Of a DNA stretch of 64,000 bases, positions 50,568 through 59,135 are shown one piece after another. The DNA comes from UBA935 sp031555615. GTDB taxonomy: Bacteria > Bacillota > Clostridia > Lachnospirales > Lachnospiraceae. The notes under the pieces are model-generated. The model was not told the DNA's origin, ran no database searches, and saw only the letters and a list, made by a program, of their open reading frames with translations. The stretch lies in NCBI GenBank assembly GCA_031555615.1, contig JAVBUF010000005.1:141064-205063 (forward strand). The letters run 5' to 3'. Positions within the stretch are counted from its first letter, which is position 1. Each line of letters starts with the position of its first letter. A program made the position numbers and the translations under genes.

Positions 50568-51641
50568 ATGTTAAGAGAAAAAGTGGTTGCCGCAATGCTT
50601 TGTTTGCTGGTTGGCATAAGCTGTTTATTAACACAAAATATCGTTGCCCATGCGGCTGAAAAAGATGATGCTTCTTTTATCAGTTCGGGAATTGCGGCAT
50701 ATCTGGATCCGGGTGTTTATAATGTGGCGGTAGAAGTGAAAGAAGAAGAATTGAACATAGAGCAGAAGTTTGAAAAAGAGCAGAAACGGATTGGTACGGA
50801 ACTGGCCATGGCCAATGTCCAAAATGCTTTAAATGTACGGGCCGAGGCTGATGAAAACTCGGAAAAGGTAGGACTTCTCTATAAAGACTGCGGCGGTAAA
50901 ATTTTAGATCAAAAAGAAGGCTGGATTAAAATCAAATCAGGCAATGTGGTAGGCTGGGCTAAGGATGAATATCTGCTCACCGGTGAAGAGGCACAGGTTA
51001 TGGCAGATGATGTGGGCAACTGGATTGCCACAATCGAAACAGATGCAGTCCGGGTGAGAAAAGAACCCGGTACGGATGCCGAGATTTTGGGATATATCCC
51101 TCACGATGACGGATTGGATATCGTGGAAGTTATGAATGATGAGTGGGTCAGTGTCGAGTATGAAGGCGAGCTGGCTTACGTTTCCACCGAATGTATCAAT
51201 GTCAAATACCACATTGATGAGGGGGAAACCATGGATGTTATCCGGGCCAGAGAAAAGGCGGAAGCAGAGCGTAAACGTCTGGCTAACAGAGGAAAAGTAG
51301 ATGCCTCGGCAGATGAAAACAGATTGCTTGGTGCACTGATATACTGTGAAGCCGGAAATCAATCCTATGAAGGAATGGTGGGTGTAGGTGCAGTAGTGAT
51401 GAACCGTGTCAGAAGCGGTGCTTATCCCAATTCAATCCATGCGGTTATCTATGCTTCGGGACAATTTACACCGGCCATGAGCGGCAAGGTGGCAAGAATA
51501 TATGAAGGAAAAGTTCCCGATTTGTGTCTGCAGGCTGCGGCAGCTGCCATTGCCGGAGAGACCACCGTCGGCGGAGCCACTCATTTCCGAAGAGCAGGTG
51601 TCCGGGAGGGGTATGTATTGGGTGACCATGTTTTCTGGTAG
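50568..51641 (+). CDS. SH3-domain cell wall hydrolase, SleB-like
   Basis: A 357-aa exported protein. It has a cleavable signal peptide (about residues 1-34 ending VAHAA), two bacterial SH3 modules (NVRAEADENSEKVGLLY at about 85-100; AVRVRKEPGTDAEILGYI) and a C-terminal Hydrolase_2 domain (LLGALIYCEAGNQSYEGMVGVGAVVMNR with catalytic Glu, ending THFRRAG), the fold of SleB/CwlJ lytic transglycosylase-type enzymes. The usual role is cortex lysis in spores or wall remodelling. ATG 50568 follows GGAGGA; a TTG at 50556 is less likely. It has its own promoter and terminator. Confidence 0.93.
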   Translation: MLREKVVAAMLCLLVGISCLLTQNIVAHAAEKDDASFISSGIAAYLDPGVYNVAVEVKEEELNIEQKFEKEQKRIGTELAMANVQNALNVRAEADENSEKVGLLYKDCGGKILDQKEGWIKIKSGNVVGWAKDEYLLTGEEAQVMADDVGNWIATIETDAVRVRKEPGTDAEILGYIPHDDGLDIVEVMNDEWVSVEYEGELAYVSTECINVKYHIDEGETMDVIRAREKAEAERKRLANRGKVDASADENRLLGALIYCEAGNQSYEGMVGVGAVVMNRVRSGAYPNSIHAVIYASGQFTPAMSGKVARIYEGKVPDLCLQAAAAAIAGETTVGGATHFRRAGVREGYVLGDHVFW

Positions 51642-51648
51642 GTTTTGT

Positions 51649-51674
51649 AAAAAAAGCGCTTTTGCGCTTTTTTT
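51649..51674 (+). terminator. Terminator after the SleB-type gene
   Basis: AAAAAGCGC pairs with GCGCTTTTT around a short TTTT loop, followed by TTT. Confidence 0.85.
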
Positions 51675-51676
51675 AT

Positions 51677-51705
51677 TTGAATCCAAGACATAAGTGTAGT
51701 ACAAT
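51677..51705 (+). promoter_or_regulatory. Promoter of the NfeD-stomatin operon
   Basis: TTGAAT (51677-51682), 17-bp spacer, TACAAT (51700-51705), 36 bp before the first start codon. Confidence 0.65.
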
Positions 51706-51741
51706 GGAAAGTGTGAAAATAAGGGAGTAAAGGAGGTCACT

Positions 51742-52188
51742 ATGAACATGACTTTTTTCTGGCTCATACTATTTGTAGTACTTGTGGTTGCAGAAATCAT
51801 CAGTATGGGTTTGACAACTATCTGGTTTGCAGGAGGGGCCCTGATCGCTACACTGGCGGCAGTTTTGGAGGCACCGGTATGGCTGCAGGTGATACTGTTT
51901 TTGATGGTATCCATTTTGTTGTTGTATTTTACCCGTCCTATTGCAGTAAAATACTTTAATAAGGACAGAGCCCGAACCAACGTGGAAAGTTACATCGGCA
52001 GGCAGGTTATCGTGGTTAGTGAGATTGACAATCTGCAGGGGATCGGCCAGGTGACATTGGGCGGTCAGGAATGGACAGCAAGAACCGCACAGGATGGTAT
52101 TACCCTTCCGGTAGGAGCAGTAGGTGTGGTAAAGGCTGTTAACGGCGTAAAACTGATTATTGAGGAAAAGAAAGTGGAGGAAAAATAA
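51742..52188 (+). CDS. NfeD-family membrane protein
   Basis: A 148-aa protein with two or three N-terminal membrane helices (FFWLILFVVLVVAEIISMGL and VILFLMVSILLLYFTRPIAV) and a C-terminal OB-fold domain (SYIGRQVIVVSEIDN to GVVKAVNGVKLIIEE). This short form lacks the protease part of long NfeD. NfeD proteins partner with SPFH/stomatin proteins, and the very next gene encodes one, its start lying 1 base beyond this stop. The pair probably organises membrane microdomains or controls membrane protein quality. Confidence 0.92.
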   Translation: MNMTFFWLILFVVLVVAEIISMGLTTIWFAGGALIATLAAVLEAPVWLQVILFLMVSILLLYFTRPIAVKYFNKDRARTNVESYIGRQVIVVSEIDNLQGIGQVTLGGQEWTARTAQDGITLPVGAVGVVKAVNGVKLIIEEKKVEEK

Positions 52189-52189
52189 G

Positions 52190-53119
52190 ATGAGTGGAGC
52201 AATGGCTGTTTTTTTAATTTTAATCATATTTTTAGTAATTATACTGGCATCTTGTATCAGGATCGTACCCCAGGCATATTCTTTTGTAGTGGAAAGGCTG
52301 GGCGCTTTTCAGGATGCCTGGTCAGTAGGACTTCATATTAAGCTGCCGCTGATAGATAAGGTGGCCAAAAGAGTGAATCTGAAGGAGCAGGTAGTAGATT
52401 TTGCACCGCAGCCGGTTATTACCAAGGATAATGTTACCATGAGAATTGATACGGTTGTGTTTTTCCAGATCACTGACCCCAAATTATTTGCTTATGGTGT
52501 GGAGAATCCCATTATGGCCATAGAAAACCTAACCGCAACTACACTTAGAAATATTATTGGTGATCTGGAACTGGATCAGACCCTTACTTCCAGAGAAACC
52601 ATCAATACCAAGATGCGGGCTTCTCTTGATGTGGCAACCGATCCCTGGGGAATCAAAGTAAACCGTGTGGAATTGAAAAATATCATTCCTCCGGCAGAGA
52701 TTCAAAACGCCATGGAAAGACAGATGAAAGCCGAACGTGAACGCCGTGAAGCGGTAACTCGGGCGGAAGGTGAGAAGAAAGCCAATGTGACTGTAGCAGA
52801 AGGTAAGAAAGCCTCCGCTATTCTGGAAGCGGAAGCAGAAAAACAGTCAGCAATCTTACGGGCGGAAGCAGAGAAAGAAAAAATGATCCGTGAGGCTGAA
52901 GGTGAGGCAGAAGCAATTATGAAGGTACAGAAGGCCAAGGCCGATGGTATCCGGATGATCCGTGAAGCCGGAGCAGACCAGGCAGTGCTGCATATTAAGA
53001 GCCTGGAGGCATTTGAAAAAGTAGCAGACGGCAAGGCAACCAAGATTATTATTCCTTCAGAGATTCAGGGACTGGCAGGATTGGCAACTTCCCTGAAGGA
53101 AGTGATAAAGGAAGACTAA
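52190..53119 (+). CDS. SPFH/stomatin-like band 7 protein
   Basis: A 309-aa membrane protein with one N-terminal helix (MAVFLILIIFLVIILASCI), a band 7 domain (VPQAYSFVVERLGAF to IIPPAEIQNAMERQM) and a long Ala/Glu/Lys-rich coiled coil (about residues 185-260) that drives oligomer formation. It starts after GGAGGAAAAATAAG at ATG 52190; the longer in-frame ORF from 52160 overlaps NfeD. Members form ring or cage assemblies in membrane domains. Resembles the YbbK/QmcA group. Confidence 0.93.
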   Translation: MSGAMAVFLILIIFLVIILASCIRIVPQAYSFVVERLGAFQDAWSVGLHIKLPLIDKVAKRVNLKEQVVDFAPQPVITKDNVTMRIDTVVFFQITDPKLFAYGVENPIMAIENLTATTLRNIIGDLELDQTLTSRETINTKMRASLDVATDPWGIKVNRVELKNIIPPAEIQNAMERQMKAERERREAVTRAEGEKKANVTVAEGKKASAILEAEAEKQSAILRAEAEKEKMIREAEGEAEAIMKVQKAKADGIRMIREAGADQAVLHIKSLEAFEKVADGKATKIIIPSEIQGLAGLATSLKEVIKED

Positions 53120-53142
53120 TAAAGAAGTGATGGAGGATTTTT

Positions 53143-54126
53143 ATGAACTTACGTGGACGGCATTTTTTGAAATTATTGGATTATTCTCCGGAAGAAATCA
53201 CATATTTGCTGGATTTGGCAGCAGATTTAAAGGAAAAGAAAAAGGAACGGATTTTTACCGAGTACCATAAAGGTAAGAATATTGCATTGATATTTGAAAA
53301 AACCAGTACCAGGACCCGCTGTGCTTTTGAAGTGGCAGCCCATGATCTGGGGATGAGTACCACCTATCTGGATCCGGCAGGATCCCAGATCGGCAAGAAA
53401 GAAAGTATCGCTGATACAGCCCGGGTTCTGAGCAGCATGTATGACGGCATCCAGTACCGGGGATACGGGCAGGAGATTGTTGAAGAACTGGCCATATATT
53501 CGGGTGTGCCGGTTTGGAATGGACTTACCAATGAATATCATCCCACCCAGATGCTGGCTGATTTGCTGACCATCAGGGAGTATTTCGGTGATTTACAGGG
53601 AGTCAAGCTGACTTATATGGGGGATGCTCGTTACAATATGGGTAATTCCCTGATGGTGGCTTGTGCCAAAATGGGAATGCGCTTTACGGCCTGCACCAAT
53701 CAGAAATATTTCCCGGCGCAGGAACTGGTGGACGAATGTATAGAAATTGCAGCAGAAACCGGCGGAAGCATTACACTGACCGAAGATGTTATCGAAGGTA
53801 CTACCGGTGCGGAGGTAATCTGCACGGATGTATGGGTATCTATGGGTGAACCGGAGGAGGTATGGGAAGAACGAATTCGCGATCTGAAACCTTATCAGGT
53901 GAACAAAGCGGTTATGGAACGAGCGGATAGAGAGGCTATTTTTATGCATTGCCTGCCGGCTTTCCATGATTTGAAAACCGCCATTGGGAAAGAAGTTTAT
54001 GAGAAATTCGGTCTTACGGAGATGGAAGTCACCGATGAAGTGTTCGAATCAGCCCAATCAGTGGTATTCCAGGAAGCAGAAAACCGGATGCACACCATTA
54101 AAGCCGTAATGGCAGCAACTCTATGA
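53143..54126 (+). CDS. argF: Ornithine carbamoyltransferase
   Basis: A 327-aa enzyme that makes citrulline from ornithine and carbamoyl phosphate. Signature STRTRCAFEVAAHDLG (carbamoyl phosphate), YRGYGQEIVEELA, GLTNEYHPTQMLAD, MGDARYNMGNSLM and HCLPAFHD (ornithine and catalytic Cys) are all present. Length is standard. Both biosynthetic (ArgF) and catabolic (ArcB) forms share these motifs; no arc genes are seen nearby. The stop overlaps birA by 4 bp. Confidence 0.95.
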   Translation: MNLRGRHFLKLLDYSPEEITYLLDLAADLKEKKKERIFTEYHKGKNIALIFEKTSTRTRCAFEVAAHDLGMSTTYLDPAGSQIGKKESIADTARVLSSMYDGIQYRGYGQEIVEELAIYSGVPVWNGLTNEYHPTQMLADLLTIREYFGDLQGVKLTYMGDARYNMGNSLMVACAKMGMRFTACTNQKYFPAQELVDECIEIAAETGGSITLTEDVIEGTTGAEVICTDVWVSMGEPEEVWEERIRDLKPYQVNKAVMERADREAIFMHCLPAFHDLKTAIGKEVYEKFGLTEMEVTDEVFESAQSVVFQEAENRMHTIKAVMAATL

Positions 54127-54887
54127 TCGTCAGGGTCTGCAGATATGAAGAAATAGATTCTACCAATGTTCAGGCCGCCAGGCTGGCAGAAAGCGGCGCC
54201 CCCCATGGAACATTGGTCCGGGCGGAGAAACAAAATGCAGGAAAAGGCAGACGGGGAAGGACATGGCAGTCGCCATACGGAGTAAATCTTTACTTTTCCC
54301 TTTTGCTGAGACCTGCATTTACGCCTGAAAAGGCCCCAATGCTGACATTGCTGATGGCAGTGGCGGCAGTTCGGGCCATTGAACATGCATGCGGATGGGA
54401 AGCAGGAATCAAATGGCCCAACGATATTGTGGCGGGCCGCAGGAAAGTATGCGGCATCCTTACAGAAATGAAGCCCAGGGAAGGTGCTGTTGACTATGTC
54501 GTGATCGGTACGGGTATTAATGTAAACATGGTGGAATTTCCTGCGGAAATACAGGAAAGTGCCACCTCTCTTTTGTTGGAAGGTCAAAAAGAGATTTCGA
54601 TTGATGGGCTGTTAGAAAATATTCTCTCAAATTTTGAAGATTTATATCAAGTATTTGAGCATGAAAAAAATCTTGCTTTTATACAGGAAGAATATAACCG
54701 GCATCTTGCGGGAATAGGTGAAGAAGTGCGAGTGTTGGATCCCCAGGGGGAATATACAGGTGTTTCCCATGGTATTACGGCAATGGGAGAATTGCTTGTG
54801 GAACAGAAAAACAAATCAGCAGAAACCGAAATGATAAAGGTTTATGCCGGAGAAGTATCGATTAGAGGGATGGATGGATATGTCTGA
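54123..54887 (+). CDS. birA: Biotin-[acetyl-CoA carboxylase] ligase, without DNA-binding domain
   Basis: A 254-aa biotin protein ligase. EEIDSTNVQAARLAESGAPHG starts the catalytic domain, and the ATP/biotin loop reads AGKGRRGRTWQSP. KWPNDIVAGRRKVCGIL and a C-terminal SH3-like cap follow. The protein begins directly with the catalytic domain, so the winged helix of bifunctional BirA is missing and it should not act as a repressor. ATG overlaps the argF stop by 4 bp. Confidence 0.94.
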   Translation: MIVRVCRYEEIDSTNVQAARLAESGAPHGTLVRAEKQNAGKGRRGRTWQSPYGVNLYFSLLLRPAFTPEKAPMLTLLMAVAAVRAIEHACGWEAGIKWPNDIVAGRRKVCGILTEMKPREGAVDYVVIGTGINVNMVEFPAEIQESATSLLLEGQKEISIDGLLENILSNFEDLYQVFEHEKNLAFIQEEYNRHLAGIGEEVRVLDPQGEYTGVSHGITAMGELLVEQKNKSAETEMIKVYAGEVSIRGMDGYV

Positions 54888-55215
54888 ACGAGTGATCTTG
54901 TGCGGTGCTAATTCTTATGAACAAAAATTTTATTTTAATGAACAGTTTGCAGGAATGCCGCAGGCAATTAGGGATGAATTACATATTCTGTGTGTGCTGT
55001 TTACCGAGGAAGTAGGCGGCATTTTTACGGTTTGGTTTGAAGAGGACGGCAGTCTGGCGCTGGAAACCGAAAGCGAAGAAAGCGACTTTTACTATGACGA
55101 GGTGAGCAGCGGGCTGATGATACGGGAAGTCAGAAACAAGCGGCAGGAGTTGTTTGAATCGCTGGAGCTGTATTACAGGGTATGTATTTTGAAGGAAAAG
55201 ATTGAGGAAGCATAA
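54880..55215 (+). CDS. Small acidic protein, DUF6145-like
   Basis: A 111-aa protein starting MSERVILCGANSYEQKFYFN, with LCVLFTEEVGGIFTVWFEEDGSLALETE and a helical C-terminus. It resembles proteins labelled DUF6145 in Lachnospiraceae and has no known function. The start at 54880 is preferred for this conserved-looking N-terminus; an ORF from 54844 extends further into birA. It overlaps birA by 8 bp and runs directly into the FkbM gene, so it belongs to the same operon. Confidence 0.75.
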   Translation: MSERVILCGANSYEQKFYFNEQFAGMPQAIRDELHILCVLFTEEVGGIFTVWFEEDGSLALETESEESDFYYDEVSSGLMIREVRNKRQELFESLELYYRVCILKEKIEEA

Positions 55216-56253
55216 ATGAATGTTCAAAATGATGATTTACAACAGATTGAAATGCAGTTGCAAGACATAATCTATAGAAAACAAAAAGGTGATTATGTGG
55301 GGGCGGCGGGACAGATTATCAGTTTAGCCAATACATTTCGGTTGGATGAATCAGACAGGTATTTTGATGCTATTGTATACTACATGGATTTACTGGATTA
55401 TCTCATTCGTGAAGAGGGCGAGATAATCCATATGAACACCTTGGTTAGAATGCGCATAATAGATTATTTTTTCTCTATGCCTTATGAAGAAATTCCAGGG
55501 GATATGAGAGCTCCTTTGGAGTTTGTCATAAAAAAAGGTATTGCGGCTTTTCCGGATGAAGAATTAGAGAAACATTTTAATGACTTAAATCCAGTGATGG
55601 CTTATGACGAAAAAATCAATTTATTTTATATAATACATAATGGCAAGAAATTATATTTTAGCGGTGATCAACCAGAATATATTATGTTTGCCTATAAATT
55701 TCTTTGTATGGAGCAGCATATAAATTCACCTCATAGATATGTGATGGGAGATTTTGATGTGAAGGAAGGTGATCGGGTTCTGGATGTCGGCGCCGCTGAA
55801 GCCAACTTTTCCCTTGATGCAGTAGAGAAAAGCAGCAAATTATATATTTTTGAAGCAGATCAGAATTGGCGAAAGGCTTTAGAAGAGACTTTCCGGCCGT
55901 GGAAGGAAAAGGTCAATATTATTTCAAAATTTGCTTCGGATCAATCTGATGAAAATTCAGTTACCATTGATGAGATAATTGGTGATGAGCAAGTGGATTT
56001 TATTAAGATTGATGTAGAGGGTGAAGAATTGTCCGTATTAAGGGGAGCAGATAGAACATTGCATCAAAATCCCAACATAAAACTTGCCGTATGTACTTAT
56101 CATAAACCCAATGATGCAGCAGAGATTAAAGAATATCTGGAGAATATGGGGTTTGCGGTTGAGTTTTCTAAAGGATATATGATATTTGGCGAGGAAGAGT
56201 TAATTCCGCCATATTTTAGAAAAGGACTTATCAGAGCAGTCAGAAGAAGCTAG
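55216..56253 (+). CDS. FkbM-family methyltransferase
   Basis: A 345-aa protein. The first 150 residues are helical without a recognisable family. Residues about 180-330 are an FkbM-type SAM-dependent methyltransferase: VLDVGAAEANFSLDAVEKSSKLYIFEAD binds SAM, and DFIKIDVEGEELSVLRGA is the family signature. Such enzymes methylate sugars or small molecules on glycans or natural products. The ATG is 0 bp after the previous stop. Its base use is more AT-rich than birA or coaX beside it, hinting at a later insertion into a housekeeping operon. Confidence 0.88.
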   Translation: MNVQNDDLQQIEMQLQDIIYRKQKGDYVGAAGQIISLANTFRLDESDRYFDAIVYYMDLLDYLIREEGEIIHMNTLVRMRIIDYFFSMPYEEIPGDMRAPLEFVIKKGIAAFPDEELEKHFNDLNPVMAYDEKINLFYIIHNGKKLYFSGDQPEYIMFAYKFLCMEQHINSPHRYVMGDFDVKEGDRVLDVGAAEANFSLDAVEKSSKLYIFEADQNWRKALEETFRPWKEKVNIISKFASDQSDENSVTIDEIIGDEQVDFIKIDVEGEELSVLRGADRTLHQNPNIKLAVCTYHKPNDAAEIKEYLENMGFAVEFSKGYMIFGEEELIPPYFRKGLIRAVRRS

Positions 56254-56288
56254 TTTGGCGGAAAGTGGCGCGGCATAGGAGGATGATT

Positions 56289-57053
56289 ATGATTTTAGCA
56301 ATTGACGTGGGAAATACCAATATAACTTGTGGTGTGTATGATGGCAAAAAGCTGGTGACTACTTTTCGGTTGATGAGCAAGCAGGCCCGCACTTCGGATG
56401 AATACGGTATGATTTTTTCAGATTTACTCCATATAAACAAGGTGGACAAGAAACACATAACCGGCACAGTGATTGCAAGCGTAGTGCCCAATGTTATGCA
56501 TGCCCTTACCGGTGCTATCGTCCGTTATATCGGTAATACGCCCTTAATTGTCGGTCCGGGAGTTAAGACCGGTATTAAAATTGTGACGGAGAATCCCCGG
56601 GAAATCGGTCCCGACCGGATTGTGGATGCTGTGGCCGGCTATGAGCTTTATGGCGGTCCGGTTCTGGTGCTTGATTTCGGTACGGCAACCACCTATGATC
56701 TGGTAACGGAGGATGGTTGTTTCAGTGCCGGTATTACCGCACCGGGTATCCGGATATCAGCCAAAGCATTGTGGGAAGATACCGCTAAGCTGCCGGAAGT
56801 GGAGATTAAAAAACCCAAGTCAGTGCTTGCGCAGGAGACCATTTCCAGTATGCAGGTAGGTCTGGTTTACGGGCAGATCGGACAGACGGAATATATCGTG
56901 AATCAGGTAAAGAAGGAAACCGGTTATGATAACCTTAAAGTAGTGGCAACAGGTGGATTGGGCAGGATTATTGCCGATGAAACCGATGTGATACAGATTT
57001 ATAACAGTCAGTTAACGTTGGAAGGATTAAGGATTATTTATGAAAAGAACTGA
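56289..57053 (+). CDS. coaX: Type III pantothenate kinase
   Basis: A 254-aa enzyme for the first step of coenzyme A synthesis. ILAIDVGNTNITCGVYDG binds phosphate, GPDRIVDAVAGYELYG and VLDFGTATTYDLV are the ATP and pantothenate motifs, and VVATGGLGRIIA is near the C-terminus. ATG 56289 follows AGGAGG by 6 bases; in-frame ATGs at 56265 and 56283 come before or within that site. The next gene overlaps it by 14 bp. Confidence 0.95.
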   Translation: MILAIDVGNTNITCGVYDGKKLVTTFRLMSKQARTSDEYGMIFSDLLHINKVDKKHITGTVIASVVPNVMHALTGAIVRYIGNTPLIVGPGVKTGIKIVTENPREIGPDRIVDAVAGYELYGGPVLVLDFGTATTYDLVTEDGCFSAGITAPGIRISAKALWEDTAKLPEVEIKKPKSVLAQETISSMQVGLVYGQIGQTEYIVNQVKKETGYDNLKVVATGGLGRIIADETDVIQIYNSQLTLEGLRIIYEKN

Positions 57054-57504
57054 TGAGAACGGTTCTGTAATCAGAAAATATACAAAAGCACAATTAGCAG
57101 ACTACGTAGAAAAAATAAGAGTAGATACAGAAGATGAAGAAAATTTTGTACGTTGTCTGATCAGAGTACGAACCGATATGTCTCTTCAGAATGAAAAAGA
57201 GTTTGTTTTACAACAATTATATCAAAAAAAGATATCGCTTTCTCACTTTTCCGAGTTAATAAGGATTTATATTTGGGATCCCGCCGATGTATTGTTTGAG
57301 TTGTTTACATGTGCGTTAGAGGAAGAACAAACGGTGGTGGCAATATCGTTACTGAAGGATGCTTATGAATATGGTCACACAGATGCCAAAATAGTAAAAA
57401 CATTTATTGAATTTCTGCGTTTATTGGGACAGGATGAAAATGCTGTGCTGGTGGAAGAAAAATACCAGAAATACCGGAAGGAGCAGGAGCATGAACGACT
57501 GTAA
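57040..57504 (+). CDS. Uncharacterised helical protein in the coaX-dusB operon
   Basis: A 154-aa protein beginning MKRTDENGSVIRKYTKAQLA. It is mainly helical (FEL-, LF-rich repeats such as LFELFTCALEEEQTVVAISLLKDAYEYGH) and could hold TPR-like helices. No family is recognised. It overlaps coaX by 14 bp and the following glycosyltransferase by 14 bp, so it is translationally coupled on both sides and probably works with the glycosyltransferase. Confidence 0.75.
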   Translation: MKRTDENGSVIRKYTKAQLADYVEKIRVDTEDEENFVRCLIRVRTDMSLQNEKEFVLQQLYQKKISLSHFSELIRIYIWDPADVLFELFTCALEEEQTVVAISLLKDAYEYGHTDAKIVKTFIEFLRLLGQDENAVLVEEKYQKYRKEQEHERL

Positions 57505-58153
57505 GATCAGCTTTATAATTTGTTCAAATAAAGAAAAAGAGCTGGCTGACTGCATGTGGTATTTGAACAGACTGAAAGTCCCGCCGGGCATGGAAATGGA
57601 AGTTATCGTCATTAATCAGGCCGATGGTCTGGCAAAAGCATATAATCAGGCAATGCAGGAAAGTGATGCGAAATATAAGGTATATCTGCATCAGGATGTT
57701 TTTATTATTCATCAGGAATTTATCAGGGATTTAATTTCTGTATTTTGTTCCAGTGCCGATATTGGGGTTATAGGGATGGCGGGGGCAGAAGAAATGCCGG
57801 ATTCAGGCTGTTGGTTTGATTCCCAAAAACAGATCGGAGCATTGATGGAGAGATCTACCGGAAAAATGAGAATCATACAAGTGGAGGATTTTGCAGGGAA
57901 CTATCAGGAAGTAGATGTTGTGGATGGGCTGTTGCTGGCAACACAATATGACGTAGAATGGCGAGAGGATATTTTTGACGGTTGGCATTTTTATGATGTT
58001 TCCTGTTGTTATGAATTTAAGCAAAAGGGAAAAAAGGTGGTGATTCCCAAGCAAAAACAGCCATGGTGTGTTCACTGGTCACAAACATATGGCGTGGATG
58101 CAGTGTACGAGCAGTATCAAGAGAAATTTGTGAAGGAATATTTGGAGAATTAG
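57491..58153 (+). CDS. Glycosyltransferase-like protein (GT-A fold)
   Basis: A 220-aa protein. CKISFIICSNKEKELADCMWYL is the nucleotide-binding start of GT2-like enzymes, ADGLAKAYNQAMQESDAKYKVYLHQDVFI carries an Asp motif (HQDVFI) of the kind used for metal binding, and GWHFYDVSCC is typical of the DUF/PF13712-like group. It probably transfers a sugar to a protein or lipid. ATG 57491 follows GGAGCAGGAGC; the ORF from 57407 extends into the previous gene. With the FkbM gene it looks like a small glycan-modification pair within an otherwise housekeeping operon. Confidence 0.82.
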   Translation: MNDCKISFIICSNKEKELADCMWYLNRLKVPPGMEMEVIVINQADGLAKAYNQAMQESDAKYKVYLHQDVFIIHQEFIRDLISVFCSSADIGVIGMAGAEEMPDSGCWFDSQKQIGALMERSTGKMRIIQVEDFAGNYQEVDVVDGLLLATQYDVEWREDIFDGWHFYDVSCCYEFKQKGKKVVIPKQKQPWCVHWSQTYGVDAVYEQYQEKFVKEYLEN

Positions 58154-58154
58154 G

Positions 58155-59120
58155 ATGACAGAAATGCAGATCGGTAATGTAATATTGAAAAATAACCTAA
58201 TATTAGCACCTATGGCAGGAGTTACCGACCTGCCATTTCGTTTACTTTGCAAAGACCACGGAGCGGGTTTGCTTTGCATGGAAATGATCAGTGCCAAGGC
58301 CATATTATATGGCAATAAGAATACCGAGAGCCTTTTGGAGCTGCATCCGGAGGAACGCCCGGTATCCTTGCAGCTATTTGGTTCCGACCCGGCCATAATT
58401 AGTGAGATGGCCAAGCGGATCGAAGAGCGCCCTTTTGATATTCTGGATATTAATATGGGCTGTCCGGTACCCAAAGTTGTCAATAATGGGGAAGGCTCGG
58501 CACTGATGAAGACCCCGCTCCTGGCCGGGGAGATCATTGAAAAAACAGTAAGGGCCATCAACAAACCGGTCACCGTTAAAATCCGTAAAGGTTTTACCTC
58601 AGAAAGTGTTAATGCGGTAGAGATAGCCCGTATCGCCGAACAATCCGGTGCCGCGGCCATCGCGGTTCATGGCCGCACCAGAGACCAGTTTTACGCCGGA
58701 AAGGCTGACTGGGATATTATCGCGGCAGTGAAGAATGCTGTAAAAATACCGGTAATCGGAAACGGGGATGTGGTGGACGGACCATCGGCTCTGGCGATGT
58801 TTAGGCAGACCGCCTGTGACGGCGTGATGATTGGCCGGGCAGTCAGAGGAAACCCATGGATATTTGAACAGATCGGCAGTTATCTGGAGACAGGGGAAGT
58901 GATCACCAAGCCGCCTTTGGGCGAAGTGCGGGAAATGATCTTAAAGCATGCGGCTCTTTTGCTGAAATATAAGGGAGAATATACCGGTATTCGGGAGATG
59001 CGTAAGCATGTCGCCTGGTACACCGCGGGTTATCCTCATTCCGCCGAATTGCGGCGGAAAGTAAATGAAATGGAGACCTTTGCCCATTTGGAAGAAATGG
59101 TGCATACTCTATTTAATTGA
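58155..59120 (+). CDS. dusB: tRNA-dihydrouridine synthase
   Basis: A 321-aa flavin enzyme that reduces uridine in the D-loop of tRNA. APMAGVTDLPFRLLCKDHGAGL and the catalytic Cys in INMGCPVPKVVNNGEGSALMK are diagnostic, as are VHGRTRDQFYAGKADWD and PVIGNGDV. The start is 1 base after the glycosyltransferase stop. The motif set and length fit the DusB group; Dus enzymes differ mainly in target position, so the exact uridine is inferred. Confidence 0.95.
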   Translation: MTEMQIGNVILKNNLILAPMAGVTDLPFRLLCKDHGAGLLCMEMISAKAILYGNKNTESLLELHPEERPVSLQLFGSDPAIISEMAKRIEERPFDILDINMGCPVPKVVNNGEGSALMKTPLLAGEIIEKTVRAINKPVTVKIRKGFTSESVNAVEIARIAEQSGAAAIAVHGRTRDQFYAGKADWDIIAAVKNAVKIPVIGNGDVVDGPSALAMFRQTACDGVMIGRAVRGNPWIFEQIGSYLETGEVITKPPLGEVREMILKHAALLLKYKGEYTGIREMRKHVAWYTAGYPHSAELRRKVNEMETFAHLEEMVHTLFN

Positions 59121-59135
59121 AGCATATTCTCCATT

